The notes: generated by a model not told the origin, from the sequence alone. A stretch of 64,000 bases of DNA from Pantoea latae (GCF_002077695.1 NZ_MWUE01000016.1:1-64000), one strand, 5' to 3'. Numbered from the stretch's first letter, positions 23,834 through 37,210 are shown. Numbers and translations: made by a program.

Positions 23834-24004
23834 TTAACGATGGACTTCGCCGCACAGCAACACCACGCCAGGCCGGACTTTATGAATACGATCCGCCATG
23901 GTTTCGCAGGCCGCTTTGGTCGGGTAAATCCGCTCCGACACCGGCAGGGCATCACAGGCATCATGGCCGCAGGCGCTCACTAACAACACAAATCCAATCA
24001 ACAT
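23834..24004 (-). CDS. Small secreted cysteine-containing protein
   Basis: A 56-residue product with AAAGGAG before the ATG at 24004. The N-terminus MLIGFVLLVSAC is a very short signal or lipoprotein-like segment. The mature part has cysteines in GHDACDALP, KAACETM and VVLLCGE, suggesting disulphides in the periplasm. Small enterobacterial proteins with this layout (Cys pairs around a Y.T...C motif) are known but uncharacterised. Confidence 0.6.
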   Translation of the reverse strand: MLIGFVLLVSACGHDACDALPVSERIYPTKAACETMADRIHKVRPGVVLLCGEVHR

Positions 24005-24122
24005 GGCTCGACTCCTTTACACGGTCTCGTTGGCACGGACTGTGATGCTTATGGTCCTTTTTAACGATCCAGTATAGACAAAGGTGTCGGCGCGGCGTTA
24101 TCAGCCCGAGCGGTAAATCACC

Positions 24123-24770
24123 TCAGGAGAAAAACCAGGCGGGCAGCAGGGCGATCAGATTGTTGAGCGTATGCAGGAAAATCGGCAGCGCCAGACTATT
24201 GCTGCGCAGGCGCGCATAGCAGAGCAGCAGGGAAAAAAGCGTCAGCGCCAGCAGGGTTTCCCAGTGCACATACTGGGTGTGCATCACCGCGAACAGCAGC
24301 GACGTCAGCAGCATACAGGCGAAGCGGCTGCGCGGCGCCCACAGCAAAAACGCCTGCAGCAGAAATCCGCGAAACAGCACCTCTTCAAACACCGGCGCCA
24401 GCAGCACGGCGGTCAGCAGCAGGATCAGCATCGAATTGCGCCCCTGCTGCGCCTGCTCCACCAGCCAGCCTTCCGGCTGTAAAAACTGCGTCTGCGCCGC
24501 CATCAGCACAAACAGCACGAGGATAAACAGCAGCGTCTGGCGAATACGCAGCTCGCCCAGCGGCAAATCGTTGCGACGCTGGCAGTAGAAACGGTAGAGC
24601 GGGTAGATCACCGCGAATTCAAACAAACAGAGCACCGGCACCAGAAGACCGTCGTTACGCAGCACGCTGTAGTTGGGAAACAGCGTAATCAGCATCGTCA
24701 CGAGGTAATAGACCACAAAGCTGCCGACGTAGAACAGCGTCAACGTTACTCTGTCGGGATTGGTGTTCAT
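24123..24770 (-). CDS. CPBP-family intramembrane protease
   Basis: A 215-residue polytopic membrane protein with about six hydrophobic segments. The CPBP/Abi (Rce1-like) motifs are all present in order: EEVLFRGFLL (motif 1, Glu-Glu), FAVMHTQYVHW (motif 2, His) and LPIFLHTLNNLIAL (motif 3, His/Asn). Family members are glutamate-type intramembrane proteases, some linked to bacteriocin self-immunity. The start at 24770 (MNTNPDRVTL) is preferred over upstream in-frame ATGs because it directly precedes the first membrane helix. Confidence 0.85.
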   Translation of the reverse strand: MNTNPDRVTLTLFYVGSFVVYYLVTMLITLFPNYSVLRNDGLLVPVLCLFEFAVIYPLYRFYCQRRNDLPLGELRIRQTLLFILVLFVLMAAQTQFLQPEGWLVEQAQQGRNSMLILLLTAVLLAPVFEEVLFRGFLLQAFLLWAPRSRFACMLLTSLLFAVMHTQYVHWETLLALTLFSLLLCYARLRSNSLALPIFLHTLNNLIALLPAWFFS

Positions 24771-24975
24771 AGACGGCCCAGCCATTGAAGGAAAGCGCAT
24801 AGTAGCAACGCGCCCGATCCCTGTCGAGGGAGGCACGCGTACAAACTTAGCGCAGGAAATTCCGCCTTCAGGCTAAAACCGCGCCGCCGCGCGCCGATAA
24901 CGGCTTAAACCCGTTTCGGTCGTCGGCGCCAGGCCGCCCGAACGCATTTTACCGCTTTGCTGTGAGCGCCCCCTG

Positions 24976-27579
24976 ATGACTTTTGTTCCACCGGAATCGC
25001 CGTCGCGTCCGTTTACGCTGGCGGCTGAACATCGCACGCTGCGCACGACGCGCCGCAGCCTGCGTATTTTTTCGCTGCTGCTGGCGGGCGTGCTGCTGCT
25101 CTCTGTGCTGATGGTGATCGCCATCGCCCTGAGACAGGATCGCGACGCCACGGCGCACGATCGCCAGCTGCTGAGCCAGGCATGGCAGGCGCGTCAGGAT
25201 ACCATGCTGACGGACGTGCGCGACTACGCCTTCTGGGGCGAGGCGTGGCGCAACCTGCACGTCACGCTGAACACGCGCTGGGCCTGGGAGGAGGAGAATC
25301 TGGGACCGGGCCTCTATAAGGAGTATCACTACGAAGGGGTGTTCGTGGTGGATGGCGCCGGCCGCACGCGCTACGCGGTGATCGACGGCAAACGCGCTGA
25401 CCTGCCGCTGGAGGCCTGGCTCGGCGCGCAGAGCGCCGCGCTGCTGCGCGACGCGCGCCGGCTCGACAACGCGGCGCTGGCGCGCAACGCCGAGATCCAG
25501 CGGCAGCCGGCCATCGTGGTGGCGGCGCCCATCTCGATGGGCAAGGTGCCGGGCCTGCCCGACGTGCCGGGGCCGCCGTCGGTGCTGGTGTTCGTTAACC
25601 TCTTCACTCCCGCCAAACTCGACGCGCTGGGCAAGATGCTCGACGTGCGTGCGCCGCGCGCCGCGCTGGATACCCGCGACGCCCTGCAGCAGCCGCGCAT
25701 GACGCTGGGGGTGAGGGAGGGCGCGTCGGTGGTGCTGCGCTGGCAGGCGAAGGATCCCGGTTCGCGCCTGCTGGCGCTGCTGCTGCCGATTCTGGCGGCG
25801 ATGGCGCTGCTGACCGGCTGGATTACGCGCCGCGTCAGCCGCCATGCGCTGCATAACGCCGTGCTCTCCGATCGTCGCTTCGCAATGCTGACGGTTAGCC
25901 AGCAGGAGCTGGCGAACAGCGAAGCGCGCTTCCGCGATCTGGCCGAGGCCGCCTCGGACTGGATCTGGGAAACCGATGAAAAAGGGCGCCTTATCTATCT
26001 TTCTTCCCGCTTTCATCGTCTCACCGGCCATCAAATCGCCGACTGGACGGGCGAGCATATCGATCGCCTGCTGACCCATCCCAGCCATTCGCTGGTGGCC
26101 TGGCTGATGCGTCAGGAGGAGAGCAGCTCCTCCGCGCCGCTGCGCTGTCAGTTTCTCAGCGCGCAGGGCGAACGGCGCATCGGCCATCTGGTGGCGAAAA
26201 CCATCTGGCATAACGGCCGCCGCGCCGGCTTTCGCGGCACGGTGTCGGACATCACGCAGGGCATGGAGGCAGAGGCGCGCATCCAGTTTCTGTCGCGTCA
26301 CGACGCGCTCACCGGGCTCTCCAACCGCATTCAGCTGCAGGAGTTCCTGACGCGTCATCTGGAGCCGCCTCACCTGGCGTCGCCGCTGGCGATCGTCAGC
26401 CTCGATCTCGATCAGTTCAAACCGCTTAACGATCACTGGGGCCACGCGGCGGGCGATCAGGTGCTGAATCAGATGGCACAGCGGCTGCAGCGCGGCGTCG
26501 GGGCGCACGAGCTGGCGGCGCGGCTGGGCGGCGACGATTTCGTGCTGGTGCTGCAAGAGGGCGACGCCGAGACGGTGGCGCACCGCTGCACCCGACTGCT
26601 GCATGAGGTGCAGCAGCCGATTTTCACCGGCCAGCATGCGCACTATCTGACGGCCAGCATCGGCATCGCCTGCGCGCCGCAGGACGCCAGCCATCCCGAG
26701 GCGCTGCTGCGCATGTCGGATATCGCTCTGAATGAAGCGCGCGCGGCGGGGCGTAACCGCTGGGTCTGGTACGCCAATAATATGGCCAGCCAGCGCGACC
26801 ACAAGCGCGATATGGCGCAGCGCATCGAGCAGGCGCTGCGCGACGACGAATTCACGCTGCACTACCAGCCGCGCTATCAGCTGCAAAGCGGCAGGCTGGC
26901 GGGCGCGGAGGCGTTGATCCGCTGGCAGCCCGCGGGCGGTCCGCCGATCCCGCCGGATCGGTTTATTCCGCTGGCGGAGGAGAATGGGCTTATCGTGGCG
27001 ATCAGCGACTGGGTGCTGGCGCGCGCCTGCCGCGACGCCAGCGGCTGGGGCGCGGATCGCTATGTGTCGGTCAATATCTCGCCGGTGGAGTTTCGCACCA
27101 CCGATCTGGTGGAGCGCGTGGCGCGCGCGCTGGCGAGCAGCGGACTGCCGGCAACCAGGCTGGAGCTGGAGATCACGGAAAACGTTACCTTTGAACATCC
27201 GCAGCAGGCGCTGGAGGTAATGCAGGGGCTGCGCGCGCTGGGCGTGCGGCTGACGGTGGATGACTTCGGCACCGGCTATGCGGCGCTCGGCTACCTGAAG
27301 ACCTTCCCGTTTAACGGGCTGAAGATCGATCGCTCATGGATGAAGGATTTTCCCGAATCGCAGCAGGCGGAGTCGGTGGTGGCGGGCATTATCGCGCTGG
27401 CGCACGCCTTTGCACTGACGATCACGGCGGAAGGCATTGAGACAGAAGCGCAGCTCGACCAGCTCAAGCGGCTCTCTTGCGAAGAGGGTCAGGGCTACTT
27501 TTTAGGGCGCCCGATGCCGCTGCTGGCCTTCGCTGCGCTTCTGGACAGCACATCTCATACCACACTGATTCGGGCTTAG
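24976..27579 (+). CDS. Membrane-bound GGDEF-EAL protein with periplasmic CHASE4-type sensor and PAS domain
   Basis: An 867-residue c-di-GMP enzyme. TM1 spans about 30-55. A periplasmic sensor of CHASE4 type (about 60-265, with DYAFWGEAWRNL) is followed by TM2 (about 268-285) and a PAS domain (about 315-430, DWIWETDEKGRLIYLSSRF). The GGDEF domain (about 440-600) has the variant signature RLGGDDF, which may still be active. The EAL domain (about 615-860) has EALIRW, SVNISPVEF, ITENVTF, VDDFGTGY and AEGIETE, that is the full set of metal and catalytic residues. Phosphodiesterase activity is therefore likely, tuned by the GGDEF half. It is monocistronic, with a tiny gene antisense to its 3' end. 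Confidence 0.9.
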   Translation: MTFVPPESPSRPFTLAAEHRTLRTTRRSLRIFSLLLAGVLLLSVLMVIAIALRQDRDATAHDRQLLSQAWQARQDTMLTDVRDYAFWGEAWRNLHVTLNTRWAWEEENLGPGLYKEYHYEGVFVVDGAGRTRYAVIDGKRADLPLEAWLGAQSAALLRDARRLDNAALARNAEIQRQPAIVVAAPISMGKVPGLPDVPGPPSVLVFVNLFTPAKLDALGKMLDVRAPRAALDTRDALQQPRMTLGVREGASVVLRWQAKDPGSRLLALLLPILAAMALLTGWITRRVSRHALHNAVLSDRRFAMLTVSQQELANSEARFRDLAEAASDWIWETDEKGRLIYLSSRFHRLTGHQIADWTGEHIDRLLTHPSHSLVAWLMRQEESSSSAPLRCQFLSAQGERRIGHLVAKTIWHNGRRAGFRGTVSDITQGMEAEARIQFLSRHDALTGLSNRIQLQEFLTRHLEPPHLASPLAIVSLDLDQFKPLNDHWGHAAGDQVLNQMAQRLQRGVGAHELAARLGGDDFVLVLQEGDAETVAHRCTRLLHEVQQPIFTGQHAHYLTASIGIACAPQDASHPEALLRMSDIALNEARAAGRNRWVWYANNMASQRDHKRDMAQRIEQALRDDEFTLHYQPRYQLQSGRLAGAEALIRWQPAGGPPIPPDRFIPLAEENGLIVAISDWVLARACRDASGWGADRYVSVNISPVEFRTTDLVERVARALASSGLPATRLELEITENVTFEHPQQALEVMQGLRALGVRLTVDDFGTGYAALGYLKTFPFNGLKIDRSWMKDFPESQQAESVVAGIIALAHAFALTITAEGIETEAQLDQLKRLSCEEGQGYFLGRPMPLLAFAALLDSTSHTTLIRA

Positions 27580-27641
27580 CGCACTTTGACCGCCACGGCG
27601 GTCATCAGAACGGCAAAGCCCACAAAAATTGCCAGTTCCAT
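27576..27641 (-). CDS. 21-residue membrane peptide
   Basis: A very short frame with an excellent GGAGG 6 nt before the ATG at 27641. The peptide MELAIFVGFAVLMTAVAVKV-R is a single hydrophobic helix with a basic end, as in known enterobacterial micro-proteins. Its stop overlaps the last four bases of the convergent GGDEF-EAL gene. Function unknown. Confidence 0.5.
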   Translation of the reverse strand: MELAIFVGFAVLMTAVAVKVR

Positions 27642-27846
27642 CGTTTCCTCCTCAGAAAAGTCCTAATAATTTTAGTGGCTGCGCGCGGGGATTTTAGTCA
27701 GGACGTGCGATTTATCCTAAAAAATGCGGCCGGGTTCGCCCTTTATCACGGGATGGCCGCGCGGGTGAGGGGCCAAAAGGGGTGAAGCGCGCCGCCGGGC
27801 TTTGCTACTCTTGGAGGCAAACTCACCACGTTTATGAGGAGACAAC

Positions 27847-28143
27847 GTGAAACATTACGGGAAAACGCTGCTGGCGCTAGGCGTGCTGGCCTTAACTGCC
27901 TGCCAGTCAGCCGGTAAACCTGACGCCGCCGCAGCGGGCGCGGATGCGCAAAACGACACCTGCGGCGCCTCGCAGTATCAGAGCTATGTCGGCAAGCCGC
28001 TCAGCGCCGTTAGCAGCCTGCATTTCGACACGCCGGTGCGCGCCATTCCGTGGAACAGCGCGGTGACAATGGACTTTAATCTGCACCGCCTGAACTTCCT
28101 CGCGGATAAAAGCGACACTATCACCCAGGTTTACTGCGGCTGA
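27847..28143 (+). CDS. I78-family peptidase inhibitor lipoprotein
   Basis: A 98-residue lipoprotein: signal peptide MKHYGKTLLALGVLALTAC with lipobox LTAC. An Ala-rich linker is followed by the I78 fold: CGASQYQSYVGKPLSAV ... VRAIPWNSAVTMDFNLHRLNF and the terminal VYCG, with two cysteines likely bridged. I78 proteins inhibit serine proteases; in the envelope it could guard against host or self proteases. GTG start with AGGAG upstream. A clear terminator follows at 28259. Confidence 0.85.
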   Translation: MKHYGKTLLALGVLALTACQSAGKPDAAAAGADAQNDTCGASQYQSYVGKPLSAVSSLHFDTPVRAIPWNSAVTMDFNLHRLNFLADKSDTITQVYCG

Positions 28144-28258
28144 GGCGTCATAAAAAAAGCGACGCATTGTCATGCGGCTGTCATCGCCGACAGCGAGGAT
28201 AGATTGTGGATAACAGAGATTTCCTCGTCACTCTCAATATGCAATGCTCGTCTTGTTT

Positions 28259-28284
28259 ATTCCCGCTTCGGCGGGAATTTTTTT
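28259..28284 (+). terminator. Terminator downstream of the I78 gene
   Basis: ATTCCCGC-TTCG-GCGGGAAT is followed by seven T. It lies between the I78 gene and a convergent gene. Confidence 0.85.
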
Positions 28285-28286
28285 GC

Positions 28287-28535
28287 CTATTCCTGCGCGC
28301 CCGTTTCCATTAATTGCGCCAGTAGCTGACGATAATTTTCCAGCCGACGCGCATCGCCTTCCACTTCCAGCCGCTGGATCACGCGCGCGATCACCGCTTT
28401 ATTGGTCGCGGGCTGACCTGCTTCCATTAATTCGCGCAGGATCACCGCCAGCAGATCGGACTCCTGCGGAGCATTCCAGGCGGGGCTGTTGAAATAGTCC
28501 ACAATCGCACGGCTGGCACTGTTTTGAACTCTCAT
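28287..28535 (-). CDS. YcgZ-like small regulatory protein
   Basis: An 82-residue helical protein. RVQNSASRAIVDYFNSP, then LLAVILRELMEAGQPATNKAV, IARVIQRLEVE and YRQLLAQLM align along their length with E. coli YcgZ (AITRYF, IVTEILKDGRNLSRKSL, LLCRLE, YNALIGLL). YcgZ belongs to the blue-light/cold-induced ycgZ-ymgA-ariR group acting on the Rcs pathway. Here it stands alone; a possible second member of the group is the 70-residue gene at 20259. ATG 28535 is chosen because AGAGG precedes it. Confidence 0.7.
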   Translation of the reverse strand: MRVQNSASRAIVDYFNSPAWNAPQESDLLAVILRELMEAGQPATNKAVIARVIQRLEVEGDARRLENYRQLLAQLMETGAQE

Positions 28536-28957
28536 AACCACCTCTGCTAAAGCGACGGCGTAGCGATCACGAGGCGCGGGCGCAGCGTGAAGACTCAGCG
28601 TGATGTTAACTGTGAACCTCGCGACAGGATGCGGCGGAGGCGTTAGCGTGGCCAGGACGGCCCACCGACGTCAGCGAAAACTGGCGTTTTTTTAAACATA
28701 CAACCGACGCCAGAACTTGTCAGTAACAGGCTGACATATTTTTTCATCGCTGCTGACATTCTGCTGAACTGCCTTCGCTGCGGCGCTGAAAGCGGCTCAG
28801 GATCCACTGGCAAAAGGCGTTAACAGCCTATATGCGCCAGCAAAAAGCGCGCGGCGCAGCGGAAAACGGTTTTTTTCATTTCGTGCCATGTTTTGCCGCT
28901 CGGCGGCAAAAGGGCGTTGCTACACTGTCGCCTCCCTCTGTTATCGCCAGCTTGCTC
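28536..28957. other. Intergenic region before mdtG
   Basis: About 420 bp without a supported gene. Inverted repeats are CTGGCGT/ACGCCAG (28681-28713) and a GTCAG/CTGAC pair just after. Part is AT-rich and should hold the divergent promoters. Confidence 0.4.
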
Positions 28958-33392
<4,435 letters not shown>

Positions 33393-33502
33393 TTAAGCCT
33401 GGTATGCAATGGTTAATACCACGCGTAGTCAGAGAATTCTCTCTTGTCGCCTCTTTTGGCCGCTCATACACTCAGCGCGTTTTCCTTCACTCTGAGGTTG
33501 TT

Positions 33503-33655
33503 ATGGTACGTATTGTCAAACTTGCCGCAGTCGTGGCACTGGTCACCGCGCTGAGCGGTTGTCTTTTCCCGCCTCCGGGTGGTGGTGGCGGCTGGGGTGG
33601 CCCAGGTGGCGGCGGTTGGGGCGGCCACGGTCACGGATTTGCTGACCCGCGTTAA
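33503..33655 (+). CDS. Small Gly/Trp-rich lipoprotein
   Basis: A 50-residue product with signal peptide MVRIVKLAAVVALVTALSGC; lipobox LSGC. The mature part is a low-complexity glycine-rich stretch with repeated GGGWGG units, PPP before it and HGHGF at the end. Such short Gly-rich lipoproteins occur in Erwiniaceae and have no assigned function. TGAGG precedes the ATG. A long hairpin follows. Confidence 0.7.
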   Translation: MVRIVKLAAVVALVTALSGCLFPPPGGGGGWGGPGGGGWGGHGHGFADPR

Positions 33656-33680
33656 TTCCCCCTCACGCTCTTTTATTCAG

Positions 33681-33728
33681 GGCGAAAAGGTTTACCGTCT
33701 CGCTTTATTAACGGCAAAACCTTTCGCC
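33681..33728 (+). terminator. Long-loop hairpin after the lipoprotein gene
   Basis: GGCGAAAAGGTTT (33681-33693) pairs with AAACCTTTCGCC (33717-33728), with one bulged base and a 23-nt loop, and is followed by GTTTTT. This could be a terminator. Confidence 0.5.
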
Positions 33729-33864
33729 TGTTTTTACTCCCCGCCTTCTCTCCTTTTATTAGCCAAAATCCCGAGAAAAAAGAGCAGGAAAAGCCGCTAA
33801 AAACGCTGTTGTTTTATTTTAGCGGGTGATAACTTCGCTCTTTATTTACCCATGGGACAAGGGC

Positions 33865-34119
33865 ATGAAGAACCTTATCGCAGAACTCCTGGTAAAACTG
33901 GCGGCAAAAGAAGAAGAGTCAAAAGAACTGGTGGCTCAGGTCGAGGCGCTGGAAATTATCGTTACCGCGATGCTGCGTAAGCTCGAGCCCGAACAACAGC
34001 ACGCCATCGCCGCCGGTATCGATCACGCCATGCACAACGCGGGCGCCGGTACCAGCAGCGAAGATGCGCTGCTGCTGCGCAACTACCTCGATAAACTCCT
34101 GAATCATCCACGCGTCTGA
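33865..34119 (+). CDS. iraP: Anti-adapter IraP
   Basis: An 84-residue protein that blocks RssB and so stabilises RpoS during phosphate starvation. It is nearly identical to E. coli IraP over the N-terminal coiled coil: [19 protein letters not shown] and [15 protein letters not shown]. The C-terminus ends [15 protein letters not shown]. Start ATG 33865 equals the family start; the frame is open 39 bp further upstream. psiF follows. In E. coli phoA lies between them but is absent here. Confidence 0.93.
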   Translation: MKNLIAELLVKLAAKEEESKELVAQVEALEIIVTAMLRKLEPEQQHAIAAGIDHAMHNAGAGTSSEDALLLRNYLDKLLNHPRV

Positions 34120-34220
34120 TCGCTGCCGCAGTGCGATCGACGCTGCAAATTCGTGCGAAATTTCACCGCTGCCTTTATCGCATGCCAGAATTAACGGGGT
34201 TAACTATCAGGGGAGTGCAG

Positions 34221-34532
34221 ATGATGAAAGGGTATATAGCGGCGGTCGTGATGGCCGGTGTGCTGGCCGGCGGCATGAGCGTGGCGCCGGCGGCGGAGAA
34301 AACCGCGCAGCAGCAAAAAATGGCGCAGTGCAATCAGCACGCCAGCACGCAAAATCTCAAAGGCGACGCGCGTAAATCCTTTATGAGCGAATGCCTGAAA
34401 AAAGAGAGCAAGCTCTCCGGCATGACGCCGCAGCAGATGAAAATGAAAAGCTGCAACGGCGAAGCGGGCGATAAAAAGCTCAGCGGCGACGCGCGTAAAA
34501 CCTTTATGAGCAGCTGCCTGAAAAAAGCCTGA
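34221..34532 (+). CDS. psiF: Phosphate-starvation-inducible protein PsiF
   Basis: A 103-residue exported protein with signal peptide (about 1-25, ending APAA). Two copies of the PsiF repeat follow: KMAQCNQHASTQNLKGDARKS-FMSECLKK and KMKSCNGEAGDKKLSGDARKT-FMSSCLKK. Each repeat has two cysteines. The family is periplasmic; its function is unknown. No convincing Pho box was found directly upstream, unlike E. coli, where psiF is co-transcribed with phoA. A hairpin follows. Confidence 0.92.
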   Translation: MMKGYIAAVVMAGVLAGGMSVAPAAEKTAQQQKMAQCNQHASTQNLKGDARKSFMSECLKKESKLSGMTPQQMKMKSCNGEAGDKKLSGDARKTFMSSCLKKA

Positions 34533-34537
34533 CCCCT

Positions 34538-34570
34538 GCGTCACACGGCCGCGCGCCGGCTGTGTGACGC
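34538..34570 (+). terminator. Hairpin after psiF
   Basis: A perfect 9-bp outer stem GCGTCACAC/GTGTGACGC with a GC-rich inner part, immediately after psiF; only a short pyrimidine tract follows. Confidence 0.6.
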
Positions 34571-34747
34571 TTCCTCTCGCATCATTCACACTTGCTAAAA
34601 CTTTAAACCGGCTGCTTAACAACGGCTTAGCCGCATTTCTGCTTTTCAGACGCAGGGTTCCGCTTTCCTTTGCCACACTTACTCTTTGTAGGGGTTTGCG
34701 CCTGCTCAGCTTGCGCATGTCAATAACGACCAACAAGGAGCCGCGTC

Positions 34748-36274
34748 ATGAACTATCAGCCTGTTATCGCCTTAAACGATCTGCCCGATCGCCAGCCTAC
34801 CAAAACTAAAATAGCCGACACCGAGATCCTGCTGGTGCGCGACGGGGAAAAGGTGCGCGCGTATCAGGCCAAATGTCCCCATGCGGGCGCGCCGCTGGAG
34901 CAGGGCGCCCTGTGCGGCGATAAGCTGGTCTGTCCCTGGCATAAAGCGGTGTTCGCGCTGGAGGATGGCCATATGTGCGAACCGCTGGCGCTGGCCGATC
35001 TGAAGCAGTATCCGCTGCGCGTCGAGAATGGCATCGTGCAGGTCAACCCAAAAGCGATGTCATCTGCGACGCCCATCGGCAGCGGCGGCGAGGCGCCAGT
35101 CTATGCGGTGCTGGGCGGCGGCGCGGCAGGCAGCGCGGCAATCTGGACGCTGCGTCGCGAAGGCTTTAAAGGCAGAGTGGTGCTGGTGGAGCGCGAGCCG
35201 GAAGCGCCCTATGACCGCACCGCGCTGACGAAATTCGTGCCCGCCGGCAAGATGGACATCAAGGATGTGCCGCGCATCCTGAAAGAGGATATCTTGCAGC
35301 ATGTCGACCGCGTGCAGGGCGAAGTGTCGCGTCTCGATACGCGCGAGCAGCGCATCCACTTCGCCGACGGCGAATCGCTGTTTTACGACAAGCTGCTGAT
35401 CGCCTCCGGCGGCGCGCCGCAGCGCCCCGAGCTGCCCGGCAGCGATCTGGCGGGCGTGCACCTGCTGCGCTCGCTGAAGCAGGCGGACGACCTGCTGAAA
35501 GAGGTCGATCAGAGCCAGCAGCTGGTGATTATTGGCAACAGCTTTATTGGCATGGAGATGGCTTCCGCGCTGCGTAACCGCGACGTCGAAGTGACGGTGG
35601 TGGCGCGTCATCCGCTGCCCTTCGCGCGCCAGTTCGGCGAGCAGATAGGCCGCTATTTCCGCGATCTGCACGGCAGCAACGGCGTGCGCTTTGTCGATGG
35701 CGATCCGGCGGCGCTGGAAGGAGAGCATCACGTAACCTCGCTGCGTATGCAGGACGGCCAGCGTCTGAAAGCAGATGTGGTGCTGCTGGCGACCGGCATT
35801 CAGCCCGCCACCGGATTTATTCACGACCTGTCGCTGCGTGAGGATGGCAGCCTGCTTGCCGACAGCCAGCTGCGCGTCAGGGAGAACGTCTGGATCGCCG
35901 GGGATATCGCCAGCTACCTGACGCCGCAGGGGCCGCTGCGCATCGAGCACTATCGCGTGGCGCATCAGCAGGGGCGCATCGCCGCTTTTAACATGCTCGA
36001 CAAGCGCATGATGTACGACCGCGTGCCCTTCTTCTGGACCACCCATTTCGGCACGCGCTATGAGTATCTCGGCCATGCGGAAACGTGGGATGAGTACCGC
36101 TTAATCGGCTCGCTGGAGGAGAAAAAATTTATCGCGCTCTATGGTCAGCAGGGCAAGCTGGCGGCGGTCTTCTCCTGCGGCATGTATACCCTGACGGCGG
36201 CGCTGGTGCTGGAGATGCAGCAGCCGATGACGATGGGGCAGGCGCTGGCGCGGGCAGAGAGCGGCCAGGCGTAG
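34748..36274 (+). CDS. Rieske-FAD oxidoreductase (AIFM3/Nfrl-like reductase)
   Basis: A 508-residue protein with two parts. An N-terminal Rieske [2Fe-2S] domain (about 5-100) has the ligands in AKCPHAGAPL and LVCPWHKAVF. A pyridine-nucleotide-disulphide reductase domain (about 115-490) has the FAD dinucleotide fold VYAVLGGGAAGSAA, YDRTALTK, the NAD(P) fold LVIIGNSFIGMEMAS and the FAD-closing WIAGDIAS. The fusion matches the apoptosis-inducing-factor-3-like reductases. It probably passes electrons from NAD(P)H to an unknown acceptor; no partner oxygenase is nearby. AAGGAG precedes the start. It stands where E. coli has dgcC. Confidence 0.85.
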   Translation: MNYQPVIALNDLPDRQPTKTKIADTEILLVRDGEKVRAYQAKCPHAGAPLEQGALCGDKLVCPWHKAVFALEDGHMCEPLALADLKQYPLRVENGIVQVNPKAMSSATPIGSGGEAPVYAVLGGGAAGSAAIWTLRREGFKGRVVLVEREPEAPYDRTALTKFVPAGKMDIKDVPRILKEDILQHVDRVQGEVSRLDTREQRIHFADGESLFYDKLLIASGGAPQRPELPGSDLAGVHLLRSLKQADDLLKEVDQSQQLVIIGNSFIGMEMASALRNRDVEVTVVARHPLPFARQFGEQIGRYFRDLHGSNGVRFVDGDPAALEGEHHVTSLRMQDGQRLKADVVLLATGIQPATGFIHDLSLREDGSLLADSQLRVRENVWIAGDIASYLTPQGPLRIEHYRVAHQQGRIAAFNMLDKRMMYDRVPFFWTTHFGTRYEYLGHAETWDEYRLIGSLEEKKFIALYGQQGKLAAVFSCGMYTLTAALVLEMQQPMTMGQALARAESGQA

Positions 36275-36309
36275 CGAGAGCGGGCGGAGCCTGGGCTCCG
36301 CCGCGTGCG

Positions 36310-37122
36310 TTACTTCTTGCTCAGCGCTTCGGACTTCGCCATACACTGCTGCATCGCCTCGATTACCGCGGCGCGGAAGCCTTTCTCTTCCAGCACTTTG
36401 ACCGCTTCGATGGTGGTGCCGCCGGGCGAACAGACCATATCCTTCAGCTCGCCGGGGTGTTTGCCGGTCTCCAGCACCATCTGCGCCGAGCCTTTCACCG
36501 CCTGCGCGGCGAACTGATAGGCCTGCGCGCGCGGCATGCCGCCGAGCACCGCGGCGTCCGCCATCGCTTCGATAAACATAAACACGTAGGCGGGCGCGGA
36601 GCCGCTGACGCCGACCACCGAGTGGATCAGATATTCGCTTACCACCGCCGCTTTGCCGAAGCTTTCAAAGATGGTCACCACCTCGTCGATCTCCGGCTGC
36701 TCGACCAGCGCGTTCGGCGTGACCGAGGTCATGCCCTCGTTAACCAGCGCCGGCGTATTCGGCATGACGCGCACGATTTTACGGTCGTGGCCCAGCGCCG
36801 TCGCCAGCGAGTCGAGCGTTACGCCAGCGGCGATGGACACCACCAGCGCCTCTTTTTTCAGCTGGTTCGCCAGATCTTTCAGCACTTTCAGGATCACGTT
36901 GGGTTTGACCGCGCCGAACAGGATATCTACCTCGCGCGCCAGCGCCTCGGCGCTTTCGGCGGCGTGGATGCCGTACTCGCGCGCCAGCGCCTCGTTGGCC
37001 TCCGCCTTGCGGTCAAATACCCAGATGTTCGAGGGCGCCACCTGGCCGCTTTTCACCAGTCCGCCGATAATGGCTTTGGCCATATTGCCGCCGCCGACAA
37101 ACCCAATTTTCTTCTCCAGCAT
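36310..37122 (-). CDS. proC: Pyrroline-5-carboxylate reductase
   Basis: The last step of proline synthesis, NADPH-dependent reduction of P5C to proline. The 270-residue product has the dinucleotide fold KKIGFVGGGNMAKAIIGGLV, AVKPNVILKVL, RVMPNTPALVNEG, and the C-terminal dimer/active-site region VGVSGSAPAYVFMFIEAMADAAV and CSPGGTTIEAV. It lies opposite to its flanking genes. It completes the pathway begun by proBA at the left of the window. Confidence 0.97.
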   Translation of the reverse strand: MLEKKIGFVGGGNMAKAIIGGLVKSGQVAPSNIWVFDRKAEANEALAREYGIHAAESAEALAREVDILFGAVKPNVILKVLKDLANQLKKEALVVSIAAGVTLDSLATALGHDRKIVRVMPNTPALVNEGMTSVTPNALVEQPEIDEVVTIFESFGKAAVVSEYLIHSVVGVSGSAPAYVFMFIEAMADAAVLGGMPRAQAYQFAAQAVKGSAQMVLETGKHPGELKDMVCSPGGTTIEAVKVLEEKGFRAAVIEAMQQCMAKSEALSKK

Positions 37123-37210
37123 CGCCGTATCCTTTAAGAAAGTTCGAAAATCTTAACGCGTTAGCTTACTTCAGCCAGGATTAATAACAAGTCAGCGAAG
37201 AGGAACCTGC

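Noticed and set aside
24949..27198. 749-residue open frame antisense to the GGDEF-EAL gene
   Set aside because: The opposite strand encodes a full CHASE4-PAS-GGDEF-EAL protein; the antisense translation is Arg/His/Gln-rich with no motif, as expected in high-GC DNA.
34120..34220. Pho box upstream of psiF
   Set aside because: No pair of CTGTCAT-like repeats with 11-bp period was found.
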